Assembly (NCBI GenBank): GCA_963840665.1
Contig: CAWIZO010000011.1
Span: forward strand, 62,001-126,000
DNA from: DATFTE01 sp963840665
GTDB taxonomy: Bacteria > Acidobacteriota > Terriglobia > Terriglobales > Acidobacteriaceae
Direction: 5' to 3'
Length of the DNA stretch: 64,000 bases
Shown here: positions 1 to 9,221 of the stretch, one piece after another
Position numbering within the stretch: the first letter of the stretch is position 1
Layout: each line of letters starts with the position of its first letter
Program-made: the position numbers and the translations under genes
Notes under the pieces: model-generated
The model's input: only the letters and a program-made list of their open reading frames with translations
Databases searched by the model: none
Told to the model about the DNA's origin: nothing

Positions 1-1
1 C

Positions 2-1099
2 ATCGATCCTGATTCGAAACGCGTTTTTCTGGCCGATGGGGCCATCGTTCCTTACGATTCATTGATCGTTGCGGCGGGCTCGCAGACATCCTATTTCGGA
101 CACAACGAGTGGCAAGAGTGGGCGCCCGGCATGAAGAGTGTTGAAGAAGCCACGGCCATCCGCCACAAAATTCTTTATGCATTCGAAGTGGCCGAGCGTC
201 TTTCGGATCCCGTGCAGCGCCGAAGTTGGCTCACATTCGTAATTGTTGGTGCGGGGCCGACGGGCGTGGAACTTTCTGGAGCGATTGCGGAGATCGCCCG
301 CCAGACGTTGAAAAATGACTTTCGTTCCATTCATCCTGAGGAAGCGAAAATCATTTTGCTGGATGGTGCGCCTCGAGTACTCATGCCTTTCCCTGAAGAT
401 CTGGCGGAAAAGGCAAGCCGTTCGCTCGCCAAGCTTGGAGTCGAGGTGAGGTGCGGTGCCATGGTCAAGCAAGTGGACAAAGAGGGTTTAACAATTGATT
501 CCGGCGGACGAATTGATTCTATCGCCGCGAAAACGGTGGTCTGGGCCGGGGGTATCGCACCGTCGCCGCTGGGCAAAATCCTGGCTAGCCACACAAGAGC
601 CGAGACCGACAAAGGAGGAAGAGTCAAAGTAAAGCCTGACCTGACGGTTCCAGGCTATCCGGACATTTATGTAGTAGGCGATCTGGCTTCAGCGATGGAT
701 AAAAAGGGGAAACCCTTGCCTGGAGTGGCCCAGGTCGCCATGCAGGGAGGAGCTTATGCAGCAAAGTCGGTCTTGCGAAAAGTAAAGGGTCAGCGGGAGC
801 TTCCACCTTTTGATTACTTCGACAAAGGGTCTCTGGCAGTGATTGGACGCGCGGCCGCAGTGGCGGACGTCTTCGGCGTTCACGTCTCGGGGTTCTTAGC
901 CTGGCTGATTTGGGCTTTTATCCATGTAACCTATCTGGTTTCGTTCCAGAGTCGCGTTCTCGTTTTCATTCAATGGGCGATACAGGATCTGACATTTAAT
1001 CGCGGTGCACGGTTGATCACCGGTGTCACTCCCACGGATTTCAATTTCTCTAAGGAACTCTCTGAAACTAGGCATGAACCGGTAAGTGCCGCGCGTTGA
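2..1099 (+). CDS. Type II NADH dehydrogenase-like FAD/NAD oxidoreductase, 5' truncated by window edge
   Basis: The reading frame is open from base 2, so the true start lies outside the window; the TTG at 62 is internal. The protein resembles NDH-2, the single-subunit membrane enzyme passing electrons from NADH to quinone. The visible part begins in the FAD-domain segment around YDSLIVAAGS and continues into a second dinucleotide-binding fold with the glycine motif VGAGPTGVELSG, the NADH site. YPDIYVVGDLAS near the C-terminus matches the conserved FAD-contacting motif. The last 80 residues hold a hydrophobic hairpin (FLAWLIWAFIHVTYLVSF), as expected for membrane attachment in this family. The quinone-reductase role is inferred from the family. 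Confidence 0.85.
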   Translation: MDPDSKRVFLADGAIVPYDSLIVAAGSQTSYFGHNEWQEWAPGMKSVEEATAIRHKILYAFEVAERLSDPVQRRSWLTFVIVGAGPTGVELSGAIAEIARQTLKNDFRSIHPEEAKIILLDGAPRVLMPFPEDLAEKASRSLAKLGVEVRCGAMVKQVDKEGLTIDSGGRIDSIAAKTVVWAGGIAPSPLGKILASHTRAETDKGGRVKVKPDLTVPGYPDIYVVGDLASAMDKKGKPLPGVAQVAMQGGAYAAKSVLRKVKGQRELPPFDYFDKGSLAVIGRAAAVADVFGVHVSGFLAWLIWAFIHVTYLVSFQSRVLVFIQWAIQDLTFNRGARLITGVTPTDFNFSKELSETRHEPVSAAR

Positions 1100-1157
1100 C
1101 CTTCCGGGCTCCCGTCTGCGTCGGCGCGGAAATCAAAGCAGCCAAGCACGCAAATCT

Positions 1158-1185
1158 GGTGAGGTCAGCGATCGCTAACCTCACC
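1158..1185. repeat. Near-perfect 28-bp palindrome after the NDH-2 gene
   Basis: GGTGAGGT (1158-1165) pairs perfectly with ACCTCACC (1178-1185), and the centre AGCGATCGCT (1167-1176) is itself palindromic. A short C4/G4 hairpin follows. There is no clear T-run, so it could be a weak terminator for the upstream gene or an operator for the response regulator that starts at 1331. I cannot choose between them. Confidence 0.45.
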
Positions 1186-1330
1186 CCCTACTTCGGGGCC
1201 TTGCGCGGCCTTCGCGTCGCATCATCCGATACAATCTATCCGGAGTTGTCAACCGGCGCTTGATCGGCAGCGACAGAATGAAGCTCGCAACATTTTGATT
1301 TTGACTTTCTTCTGATTGAGGCGCGTCGTT

Positions 1331-1951
1331 ATGAGCACGCAGGATGTGCCAACCGTATTCATTGTCGATGATGATAGAGATGTGCGTGAGTCTCTCCAGG
1401 AACTGCTGGAGTCCGTCGGCTTGCATTCCAGCTCTTTCGGAACTGCACAGGAGTTCTTGTCGAGTCCGCGCAGTGAGGGTCCTAGTTGCCTGATTCTTGA
1501 TGTGAGACTCCCCGGCATTAGCGGCTTGGACCTTCAGCACGAACTGAAAAAAGGGAAAGTAAGTATTCCAATCATCTTTCTCACAGCACATGCAGACGTT
1601 CCCATGTCGGTCAGGGCGATGAAGTCTGGCGCTGTTGAGTTTCTCACCAAGCCATTCAGGCAACAGGATCTGCTTGATGCGGTTCAGCGATCGCTCACTC
1701 GGGATCGCATCGTTCGCGAAAAGCAGCGAGACAATGCGGAACTGCAACAGCGATACAACGCATTAAGCGTCCGGGAGCGCGAGGTCATGAGTCTGGTTGT
1801 TTCCGGGATGCTTAATAAGCAAGTTGCCGCGGAACTCGGTGCCAGTGAAGCCACTGTCAAAATGCATCGGAGTCAAGTGATGAAAAAGATGATGGCTCAA
1901 TCCTTGCCTGAGCTCGTCAGAATGGCGGACAAGCTCAAGTCCGTCCTATAG
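1331..1951 (+). CDS. FixJ/NarL-type response regulator (receiver + LuxR HTH)
   Basis: A 206-residue two-domain response regulator. The receiver has the acidic pair in IVDDDRDV, the phospho-acceptor Asp in LILDVRLPGISG, the switch Thr in FLTAHAD and Lys in LTKPF. The C-terminal LuxR-type HTH begins at LSVREREVMSLVVSG and carries the VAAELGASEATVKMHRSQV recognition helix. The ATG at 1331 is chosen over the upstream TTG at 1316 because it starts right at the receiver fold. It is the first gene of a signalling island followed by a lone receiver, a sigma54 activator and two sensor kinases, which makes those kinases likely partners by inference. It is probably a DNA-binding transcription factor activated by phosphorylation. 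Confidence 0.9.
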   Translation: MSTQDVPTVFIVDDDRDVRESLQELLESVGLHSSSFGTAQEFLSSPRSEGPSCLILDVRLPGISGLDLQHELKKGKVSIPIIFLTAHADVPMSVRAMKSGAVEFLTKPFRQQDLLDAVQRSLTRDRIVREKQRDNAELQQRYNALSVREREVMSLVVSGMLNKQVAAELGASEATVKMHRSQVMKKMMAQSLPELVRMADKLKSVL

Positions 1952-2009
1952 CCGACTTGCGCGAATCGATGTTTCCCTCCCTTGATTATCGAGAGTAAGA
2001 ATCTAATCT

Positions 2010-2040
2010 CCTAAAGTCTGGCCCAGTTAGCCTAAAGTTT
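2010..2040 (+). promoter_or_regulatory. Direct repeat CCTAAAGT, 21-bp period, upstream of receiver gene
   Basis: CCTAAAGTCT (2010-2019) recurs as CCTAAAGTTT (2031-2040). The spacing is 21 bp, two helical turns, which suits side-by-side binding of a dimeric regulator 40-70 bp before the receiver gene at 2079. The FixJ-like regulator just upstream is the obvious candidate, but this is inference. Confidence 0.4.
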
Positions 2041-2078
2041 GATTGCTTCAATTGAGGTCGTGACGTTAAGCTGCCCAC

Positions 2079-2456
2079 ATGTCGGTGGACCGAACGTCCA
2101 AATTAATAGCGATCATTGATGACGACGAGGCCATGCAAGATTCACTGCGCGACCTGATGGAAGCGGCTGGACTGGTCGCACGGTGCTTTGGATCCGCGGA
2201 AGAATTCCTCGAATCCGATTTGCATACTCGGGCTGCGTGCCTAATTGTTGATATCCGTATGCCGAAGATGTCGGGTCTGCAGTTGCAAGCCACGCTGAAA
2301 CAAGAGGAATGCAATATTCCGATTATCTTCATCACGGCTCATGGAGACGCCAGGATGAGAATTCGAGCGATGAGAGAGGGTGCGGTCGAGTTCCTCGCAA
2401 AACCGTTCGATCATCACCTGTTGCTCAAAAGGGTCCGGGCAGCACTTGAGATGTAA
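2079..2456 (+). CDS. Stand-alone receiver-domain response regulator (copy A)
   Basis: A 125-residue protein consisting only of a CheY-like receiver: acidic cluster in AIIDDDEAMQ, phospho-acceptor in CLIVDIRMPKMSG, switch residue in FITAHGD and Lys in FLAKPF. It has no output domain. It lies 65 bp before a sigma54 activator that has no receiver, so the two genes look like a split NtrC-type regulator. A close homologue (copy B, 49159-49563 on the other strand) sits in the same arrangement before the second activator. It probably relays phosphate from one of the downstream sensor kinases, but how it contacts the activator cannot be read from sequence. Confidence 0.88.
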   Translation: MSVDRTSKLIAIIDDDEAMQDSLRDLMEAAGLVARCFGSAEEFLESDLHTRAACLIVDIRMPKMSGLQLQATLKQEECNIPIIFITAHGDARMRIRAMREGAVEFLAKPFDHHLLLKRVRAALEM

Positions 2457-3560
2457 GCAACCTCAGTCACTGCAATTGCGTGGGGAGCCTTAGTGGGGAG
2501 CGTTAAGTGTAGAGGTTTTCTGTGGGAGATTATGCAGCAATCACGAGTCCTGGTCTAGATCAGGTCGAGCGTGCGTTCGAACGGATCATCGGCGATAGCG
2601 CTGCCCTCGAATCTGTTCTCGACCAGGTGGAGCAGGTTGCGCCCACCGACTCAACTGTCCTCATCGAAGGGGAAACTGGCACAGGAAAAGAACTCATTGC
2701 GCATGCCATTCACAATGCCAGTCAGCGCTGCGGACGTGCTTTCATAAAACTCAATTGCGCGGCTATTCCGCTGGATCTTCTGGAAAGCGAATTGTTCGGT
2801 CATGAGAAGGGCGCCTTCACCGGCGCGATCGCGCAGAAGATCGGACGCTTCGAAATGGCCGACAAGGGCACGCTGTTCCTGGACGAAGTGGGCGACATCC
2901 CTCCTGCCTTGCAGCCGAAGTTGCTGCGCGTTTTGCAAGAGCAGGAATTCGAGCGACTAGGCAGCGGCCGCACGCACAAAGTGGATGTCCGGTTGGTAGC
3001 TGCGACCAATCGGGATCTGGTCAAGATGGTCGCTCGCGGGCAATTTCGCAGTGATCTGTACTATCGTCTGAACGTCTTCCCCATTCTGCTGCCAGCGTTA
3101 CGAGAGCGCCGGGAAGACATTCCCGCCCTGGTCACGCATTTCGTGAAGATGTTCAGCCACCGCATGGGGAAGCAAGTCGACCGCATTCTTCCGGAAACCA
3201 TGGCTTCGTTCCAATGGTATTCGTGGCCCGGCAACATTCGCGAGTTGCAAAACTTGGTGGAGCGCGCGGTGATTCTCTCGCGGGACGGCGTGCTCCCGAA
3301 CCCTCTGGAGAAGAGACGAACGAGCGCGACGATTCTGAGTTCCAATGCCCGGTCTTCCTCCTCTTCGATGACCTTGGAAGATTCGGATCGCGCTTTGATT
3401 GTGGAAACACTGGAGCAAGCCGCCTGGATCGTTGGTGGACCGCGCGGCGCAGCGGCGAAACTGGGACTGAAACGAACCACGCTGCTTGCCAAGATGAGAA
3501 GGATGGGGATCTCGCGGCCGGCCTCTCAGGATGCAACCAGCGTTCCCGGGTTCCCGCAAG
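2079..3560 (+). repeat. Inverted long repeat, left copy (receiver + sigma54 activator)
   Basis: This segment is repeated in inverted orientation at 48080-49530. DNA in the activator core is almost the same in both, for example around the codons for GETGTGKELIAHAIHN, while flanks and the receiver diverge more. Recombination between the copies would invert about 45 kb. Confidence 0.8.
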
Positions 3561-3574
3561 AAGACCAGATTTAG
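2522..3574 (+). CDS. Sigma54-dependent transcriptional activator, AAA+ and Fis HTH (copy A)
   Basis: A 350-residue bacterial enhancer-binding protein. It has Walker A GETGTGKE, the sigma54-contacting loop GAFTGA, Walker B TLFLDEVGD, the arginine-finger region FRSDLYYRLNVFPI and a Fis-type HTH at the C-terminus (GAAAKLGLKRTTLLAKMRRM). There is no N-terminal receiver or GAF domain, only about 25 residues before the AAA+ core, so control probably comes from the separate receiver just upstream. The GTG start at 2522 matches the GTG start of copy B (48064-49110). The two proteins are almost identical through the ATPase core and highly similar at DNA level. It should remodel sigma54 holoenzyme from distant enhancer sites; candidate sites occur elsewhere in the window. 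Confidence 0.93.
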   Translation: MGDYAAITSPGLDQVERAFERIIGDSAALESVLDQVEQVAPTDSTVLIEGETGTGKELIAHAIHNASQRCGRAFIKLNCAAIPLDLLESELFGHEKGAFTGAIAQKIGRFEMADKGTLFLDEVGDIPPALQPKLLRVLQEQEFERLGSGRTHKVDVRLVAATNRDLVKMVARGQFRSDLYYRLNVFPILLPALRERREDIPALVTHFVKMFSHRMGKQVDRILPETMASFQWYSWPGNIRELQNLVERAVILSRDGVLPNPLEKRRTSATILSSNARSSSSSMTLEDSDRALIVETLEQAAWIVGGPRGAAAKLGLKRTTLLAKMRRMGISRPASQDATSVPGFPQEDQI

Positions 3575-3743
3575 TACCGGCAGCCGTACATAAAACAAAG
3601 TTGGAAGCCAGCAAGCGCGAAAGCGCAATCGACGGCTTTGGCTGTCTAACTCAGTCTTCCGTCGTCAACTATGAAACAGGACGCAGTGGTAAGGTGTTGC
3701 TCAATTGCTGAGCTAGTGAGTTTGGTCGCTTGGGCCTACGCCG

Positions 3744-6700
3744 GTGATGACGGTTCTACAAATAATGTGGAGTAAGGCAGTGATCGTCCGAGAACGCGCA
3801 CGATACGTTTTCGCGTTGGGCACCGTGTTGACGAGCTTGTTGCTCGTAGCGCTGCCTCGTGCGTACGCTCTCGATCCAGACCGTCGGATCTCTCAGTATG
3901 CGCACACTGCCTGGCGCATCCGCGACGGTGCTTTTGCGGGAGCCCCCTCCACGATCACCCAAACAACCGACGGATACCTGTGGATTGGGACAGTTGCGGG
4001 ATTGGTGCGCTTTGACGGTGTTCGTTTCGTACCCTTTGCTCCGCCTGCCGAGCAGCATCTTCCTAACCCGGCCGTGCTTTCACTTTTGGGCGCGACTGAC
4101 GGGAGCCTGTGGATTGGAACAGCGTCGGGCCTGGCCCAGTGGAAGAACGGTAAATTGGTCAATTTCCCAGAGACGGCTGGTCGCGTGAACGCGATCTATG
4201 AGGATGGTGACGGCACGATTTGGATAGCGCGTTCACGAACTGTTGCCGGAGGCGTTTGTAAGGTCGCGAAGTCTGTAGCGACATGTTACACGCCGAACGA
4301 TGGAGTGCCTCCCAACGCCAGCGTGTTGATCAGAGACAATCTTGGATATTTTCTGATTGGACATTCCACTGGGATTATCCGATGGAAACCAGGTTCTTCC
4401 ACCTCATTCGATTTGCCAGGACTGAAGTCAAATCGAGACTTAGCTGGTATATCGGACCTTGCTCTCGCTCCTGATGGATCGGTTTGGGCGGGCCTCTGGA
4501 ATCCCGGCCATGGGCTGGGCCTGGAACGACTGGTGAACGGCTCCTGGAAAACATTCATCACGCCGGCACTCGACGGCAGGAGATGGGGTATTAACAACTT
4601 GCAGTTCGACCGGCATGACGCATTGTGGGTTGCGACTGACGCAAACGGTATCTACCGTATTCACGCTGGCAACGTCGATCGTTTTGCTGCCGCCGACGGC
4701 CTGTCGAGTGATTCCGTCGAGCACACTTTCGAAGACAACGAGGGTAACTTGTGGTTGGCCACTGCCGGGGGTGTCGATTGTTTCCGCAACATTCCAGTTG
4801 TCAGTTTCTCTGGACATGAGGGGCTCGCTGCAGGCGGCTCAATCGGGTCCATACTTGCCGCTCGTGATGGGACTGTCTGGATCGGGAACCATGGAGAGTT
4901 GGATTTTGTGCGGGGGAACGTTGTTTCATCCATGGGCCCAAAGCAGGGACTTCGCGGTGATCGCGTCACCTCGCTATTCGAAGATCACGCTGGCCGACTT
5001 TGGGTGGGACTAGACAAGGGACTCTTTGTTTACGAGCACGGCAAGTTCGAACCCGTGCGGCGCCCCGACGGCGTTCCTGTGGGGATCGTTTTGGCGATGA
5101 CCGAGGACATCGACCAGAATGTTTGGGCATCGGTGATCCGAAATCCACCCGGACGCCCCACAAAATTGATTTGCTTCCGTGAGGGCAGATTCGTCAAGGA
5201 GATTTCAGACCAGAGACTGGATATCACCTCTCTGGCAGCCGATCCGCAGAGTGGTTTGTGGTTGGGCTTGATTCAAGGTGGCGTGGCTCGATATCGAAAC
5301 GATCAAGTGCAAGTCTTTCCCCTCAAGGACGCAAACGCGCGAGTTCATCAGGTACTCGCAAATTCGGACGGTTCGGTGTTGGCGGCAACCAACCACGGTC
5401 TAGTCGAGCGGCGAGGTGATAGTCAATATACCCTCGACGGCTTGCCTTGTAACCGAATCTTCGCGCTGGTTACCGACAAGCACTCCGATCTTTGGCTCTA
5501 TGCCGAGTGTGGTCTGATTGAGATCAAGTCAGACGACCTGCAACGATGGCATGAACATCCCGACCTGAAGGTAAAGTTCGATCTTTTCGATGCCTTCGAC
5601 GGCGCCCAGCCCTTTCTCCCTCCTTTTCGCCCGGTTGCGACCCGGTCAAACGACGGACGCTTATGGTTCGCAAATGACACTGTAGCTCAAATGATCGATC
5701 CCGATGGCCTGCTAAGAAACCCCATCCCGCCGCCCGTGCATATCGAAGATGTGATTGCTGATCGAAAGACATATTCGCCTCAGACCCGTCTTCATCTTCC
5801 CGCCCTTACACGCGATCTCGAGATTGACTATACGGGTCTGAGCTTTGTCGTTCCCCAGAGAGTGCATTTCCAATACAAGCTGGAAGGCTATGATCGCGAT
5901 TGGCACGATGCCGGAACTCGAAGGCAGGCTTTCTACAGCAACCTTCCACCCCGCAGTTACACCTTCCGGGTGAAAGCCTCTAACAACAGCGGTGTGTGGA
6001 ACGAAGCCGGCGCGTCCCTCGATTTCTTCGTTGCTCCAGCCTATTACCAGACAAATTGGTTCCGATTGTTGTGTGTCGCCGTCTTCATTGGGCTGCTTTT
6101 GGCCCTTCATCGATGGCGCGTTCGCCAGCTCGAGGGCCAGGAGAAGCGTCTGCGAGAGGCTGTTGAAACAATTCCAGCGCTGACTTTCACTACATTGCCT
6201 GACGGCTCCAATACATTTGTAAACAAGCGCTGGACCGAATACACCGGGCTTTCTGTCGAGAAGACTTCAGGTGCAGGTTGGCAGAGTGCGATCCATCCTG
6301 AAGATCTTGCACGACATTCGGAAAAGTGGCGCATCTCCGTTACAACCGGACAGCCTTTCGAAGACGAGGCACGCTTCCGTCGCGCCGCTGACGGGGAATA
6401 TCGGTGGTTTTTGGTGCGTGGTGTCCCACTTCGAGACCGGCACGCAAAGATTGTGAGATGGTACGGCACGCTCACCGATATTGAAGATCGCAAACGCGCC
6501 GAGGAAGCCTTACATCGCAATGAGACCGAATTACGCCGACGTGAAAAAGAGCTGCGCGATGTGATCGATACGATTCCAGCGATGGTGTGGTGTACTCTGC
6601 CCGATGGCTCCAATACGTACGTTAACAAGCGATTTGTGGAGTACACGGGGTCGTCGGCGGAACAAACGGCCGGATCAGGGTGGAAAGCGCTAGTTCACCC

Positions 6701-9179
6701 CGATGATCTTGAGCGACATGCAAGTAAATGGAGAGAAGCGATTGCTACCGGCAAGCCTCACGAAAATGAGGTGCGTTCCCGCCGCTCCGATGGCCAATAC
6801 CGCTGGCAATTGGACCGCGGAGTGCCGCTGCGAGATGCCGCTGGAAACATCGTCAAGTGGTATGGGGTCACAACCGACATCGAAGATCGCAAGCGCGCCG
6901 AGGAAGCCCTGCAGTTGGTTTCTGGCGACTTGCAAGACAGCAAGGCCAAGCTTGAAGAAGCCCAGCGGATTGCGCATGTCGGCTACTGGGAGTGGGACCT
7001 GACGTCGAATCACGTGATCTGGTCAGACGAGACCTACCGCATCTATGGGCTGCGGCCGCAGGAGTGTCCCATAGACATTGCTGTCTTACGGAAAATGATT
7101 CACCCCGAAGATTTGGACTTTGTGTTCCGCGTGGCCGAGGAGGCCGTTCGCGGAGGATTGCGCACGGACGTAGACCACCGAATCATCCGCCCCAGTGGCG
7201 AACTGCGCACGGTGCATAGTCAGGGCGACGTTAAGAGGGACGCGTCGGGGAAGCCCTGCATGATGTTTGGTACAGTCCAGGACATTACCGACCGGAAGCG
7301 CGCGGAGGAAGAGTTACAGCGGAGTCAGTTTTATATCAATGAAGGGCAGCGTCTGGCCCATATGGGCTCCTGGGCATTTGACACTACCGGATTCAGTTAC
7401 TGGTCCTCCGAGTTGTTTCGGATCTATGGTCTTGATCCAGGTGGCAAGCCGCCCACAGTAGAAGAATATTTGGCGTTTGTACACCCGGAAGATCGCGCGT
7501 TCATGAAACAAGGTTTTGTGAAAATGTTGGATGACCATCTTGCATTCGACTTCACAAAACGAATTGTGCGGTCTGACGGCGAGATTCGTCACGTACGTTG
7601 CGTAGGTGTTCCGGTCACGCAAGGGGGGATTTTCCAGGGTTTCCTTGGGACAGGAATGGACGTTACCGACCAAGAGCAACTGATGGAGGAACTGCGCGTG
7701 AATGAACAGTATCTCAGCGAGGCGCAGCGCCTTGCCCACATGGGAAGTTGGGCATTCAACCCTGCAGGTTTCTTTGATTACTGGTCTGACGAACTGTTTC
7801 GAATTTATGGGCTGGATCCGCAGGGGGGAGCCCCGACACTTGAACGGTATTTAGCCACCATTCACCCACAAGACCGCGAGTTTATGGCTAACACCATAAA
7901 AAGAATGCATGCGGAACGCAGTGGCTGCGATGTGAAAAAGAGAATTATTCGCCCCGACGGCAAGCTACGCTACATTCGCTGCGTCGGAATCCCCGTGCTT
8001 GAAGGCGAAGTCCTCAAAGGGTTTCTCGGCACCGCTATCGATATCACCGAGCAGGAACTTCTGACCCGGGAACTGGAGCGCCAGCAAGCGCACTTGACTG
8101 AGGCGCAAAAGCTGACCCATACGGGCAGCTGGACTTGGCGCATACCTGATCGGAACGCGGTGGAGGTCTCCGAGGAGTGGTACCGCATTTACGGCTTCGA
8201 TCCCGCCGATGGATCGCCGACTTTGGAAAAGCTTCTCGAACGTGTCCACCCGGAGGATCGCCTTAAGTGGGAGGGCGCGGCCGAACGGGCAATCTCGGAA
8301 AAAGCCGATTACGATTATGAGTTCCGTATCCTTTTACCGAATGGAAAGGTGAAGTGGATCCGCGCGGTTGGCCATCCCGTCCTTTCCGACACCGGAGATT
8401 TGGACCAATTCGTGGGCAGCTCGACCGACATTACCGAGCTCAAATCTGCCGAGCAAGAGCGTGAAAAACTGCGGCAACTGGAAGCAGATCTGGCACACAC
8501 CAATCGTGTGAGCACGTTGGGGGAAATGGCAGCGTCACTGGCACACGAAATCAAGCAGCCCATCGCTGCCGCCATCACCAGCGCCAGCAGCTGCATTGAA
8601 TGGCTCGCGCACGAGCCGCCCAATCTTGATCGGGCCCGTGCGGCAGCAGCCAGAATCGATAAGTATGGAAATCGTGCGGCAGAAATCATCGACCGTATAC
8701 GTTCGTTTTACAGGAAGTCTCCCTCAAAACGAGAGTCGGTCGACGTCAACGGAATCATTCAGGAAATGCTTATGCTGTTGACAGGGGAAGCCCAGCGATT
8801 CTCGGTTGCCATGCGCACGGAACTTGCCGCCGAACTGCCTAAAATCATGCTAGACCGTGTGCAGCTGCAGCAGGTATTCATGAACCTCGTGCTCAACGCC
8901 ATCGAAGCGATGAAGGACTCAGGCGGCGAGCTTACAGTGAAATCGCAACTGCAGGACGGTCAACTCCAGTTTTCGGTTAGCGACACGGGCGTGGGGTTGC
9001 CAACGGAGAAGATGGATCAAATCTTTTCTGCATTCTTTACCACCAAGCCGCAGGGTAGCGGCATGGGGTTGGCTATCAGCCGTTCCATTGTGGAGTCGCA
9101 TGGCGGCCGCTTGTGGGCGGCTGCTAACGACGGACGAGGTGCAACCTTTTATTTCACCTTGCCAGTTCTACCCGAGTGA
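3744..9179 (+). CDS. Giant propeller sensor histidine kinase with six PAS domains
   Basis: An 1811-residue membrane sensor kinase. A signal peptide ending near RAYALD is followed by a large periplasmic two-component-regulator propeller (many DGSLWIGT / GNLWLAT-type repeats, about residues 50-670), a Y_Y_Y domain (about 690-760) and one membrane segment (NWFRLLCVAVFIGLLLALHRW, about 768-790). Inside the cell lie six consecutive PAS/PAC units (about 795-1570): two of the TIPA..TLPDGSNTFVNKRW type and four of the AHMGSWAF..IYGLDP type. The core has the H-box SLAHEIKQPIAAAI, N-box NLVLNAIEAM and G-boxes DTGVGLP and GSGMGLAISRS. There is no C-terminal receiver, so phosphate must pass to separate regulators. 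Starts GTG 3744, ATG 3747 and ATG 3765 all precede the signal peptide and none has a good SD. The external ligand is unknown. Confidence 0.93.
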   Translation: MMTVLQIMWSKAVIVRERARYVFALGTVLTSLLLVALPRAYALDPDRRISQYAHTAWRIRDGAFAGAPSTITQTTDGYLWIGTVAGLVRFDGVRFVPFAPPAEQHLPNPAVLSLLGATDGSLWIGTASGLAQWKNGKLVNFPETAGRVNAIYEDGDGTIWIARSRTVAGGVCKVAKSVATCYTPNDGVPPNASVLIRDNLGYFLIGHSTGIIRWKPGSSTSFDLPGLKSNRDLAGISDLALAPDGSVWAGLWNPGHGLGLERLVNGSWKTFITPALDGRRWGINNLQFDRHDALWVATDANGIYRIHAGNVDRFAAADGLSSDSVEHTFEDNEGNLWLATAGGVDCFRNIPVVSFSGHEGLAAGGSIGSILAARDGTVWIGNHGELDFVRGNVVSSMGPKQGLRGDRVTSLFEDHAGRLWVGLDKGLFVYEHGKFEPVRRPDGVPVGIVLAMTEDIDQNVWASVIRNPPGRPTKLICFREGRFVKEISDQRLDITSLAADPQSGLWLGLIQGGVARYRNDQVQVFPLKDANARVHQVLANSDGSVLAATNHGLVERRGDSQYTLDGLPCNRIFALVTDKHSDLWLYAECGLIEIKSDDLQRWHEHPDLKVKFDLFDAFDGAQPFLPPFRPVATRSNDGRLWFANDTVAQMIDPDGLLRNPIPPPVHIEDVIADRKTYSPQTRLHLPALTRDLEIDYTGLSFVVPQRVHFQYKLEGYDRDWHDAGTRRQAFYSNLPPRSYTFRVKASNNSGVWNEAGASLDFFVAPAYYQTNWFRLLCVAVFIGLLLALHRWRVRQLEGQEKRLREAVETIPALTFTTLPDGSNTFVNKRWTEYTGLSVEKTSGAGWQSAIHPEDLARHSEKWRISVTTGQPFEDEARFRRAADGEYRWFLVRGVPLRDRHAKIVRWYGTLTDIEDRKRAEEALHRNETELRRREKELRDVIDTIPAMVWCTLPDGSNTYVNKRFVEYTGSSAEQTAGSGWKALVHPDDLERHASKWREAIATGKPHENEVRSRRSDGQYRWQLDRGVPLRDAAGNIVKWYGVTTDIEDRKRAEEALQLVSGDLQDSKAKLEEAQRIAHVGYWEWDLTSNHVIWSDETYRIYGLRPQECPIDIAVLRKMIHPEDLDFVFRVAEEAVRGGLRTDVDHRIIRPSGELRTVHSQGDVKRDASGKPCMMFGTVQDITDRKRAEEELQRSQFYINEGQRLAHMGSWAFDTTGFSYWSSELFRIYGLDPGGKPPTVEEYLAFVHPEDRAFMKQGFVKMLDDHLAFDFTKRIVRSDGEIRHVRCVGVPVTQGGIFQGFLGTGMDVTDQEQLMEELRVNEQYLSEAQRLAHMGSWAFNPAGFFDYWSDELFRIYGLDPQGGAPTLERYLATIHPQDREFMANTIKRMHAERSGCDVKKRIIRPDGKLRYIRCVGIPVLEGEVLKGFLGTAIDITEQELLTRELERQQAHLTEAQKLTHTGSWTWRIPDRNAVEVSEEWYRIYGFDPADGSPTLEKLLERVHPEDRLKWEGAAERAISEKADYDYEFRILLPNGKVKWIRAVGHPVLSDTGDLDQFVGSSTDITELKSAEQEREKLRQLEADLAHTNRVSTLGEMAASLAHEIKQPIAAAITSASSCIEWLAHEPPNLDRARAAAARIDKYGNRAAEIIDRIRSFYRKSPSKRESVDVNGIIQEMLMLLTGEAQRFSVAMRTELAAELPKIMLDRVQLQQVFMNLVLNAIEAMKDSGGELTVKSQLQDGQLQFSVSDTGVGLPTEKMDQIFSAFFTTKPQGSGMGLAISRSIVESHGGRLWAAANDGRGATFYFTLPVLPE
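8455..9170 (+). repeat. Kinase-core repeat, copy 1 of tandem paralogues
   Basis: The HisKA/HATPase region of this kinase reappears at 12081-12797 in the next gene, in the same orientation, with long identical stretches (for example the DNA around the H-box, the N-box and the final G-box). The N-terminal parts of the two genes are much less alike, so duplication followed by homogenisation of the catalytic end is likely. Recombination between the copies would delete about 3.6 kb and leave one chimeric kinase. Confidence 0.75.
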
Positions 9180-9221
9180 AGCAATCATCTCGATAAGCCC
9201 GGCTCTGGAAAAATAAAAGAG

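Noticed and set aside
3098..3628. Minus-strand frame of 176 codons opposite the sigma54 activator
   Set aside because: It lies fully within a well-supported AAA+ gene. The same shadow appears opposite copy B, as expected from shared codon bias.
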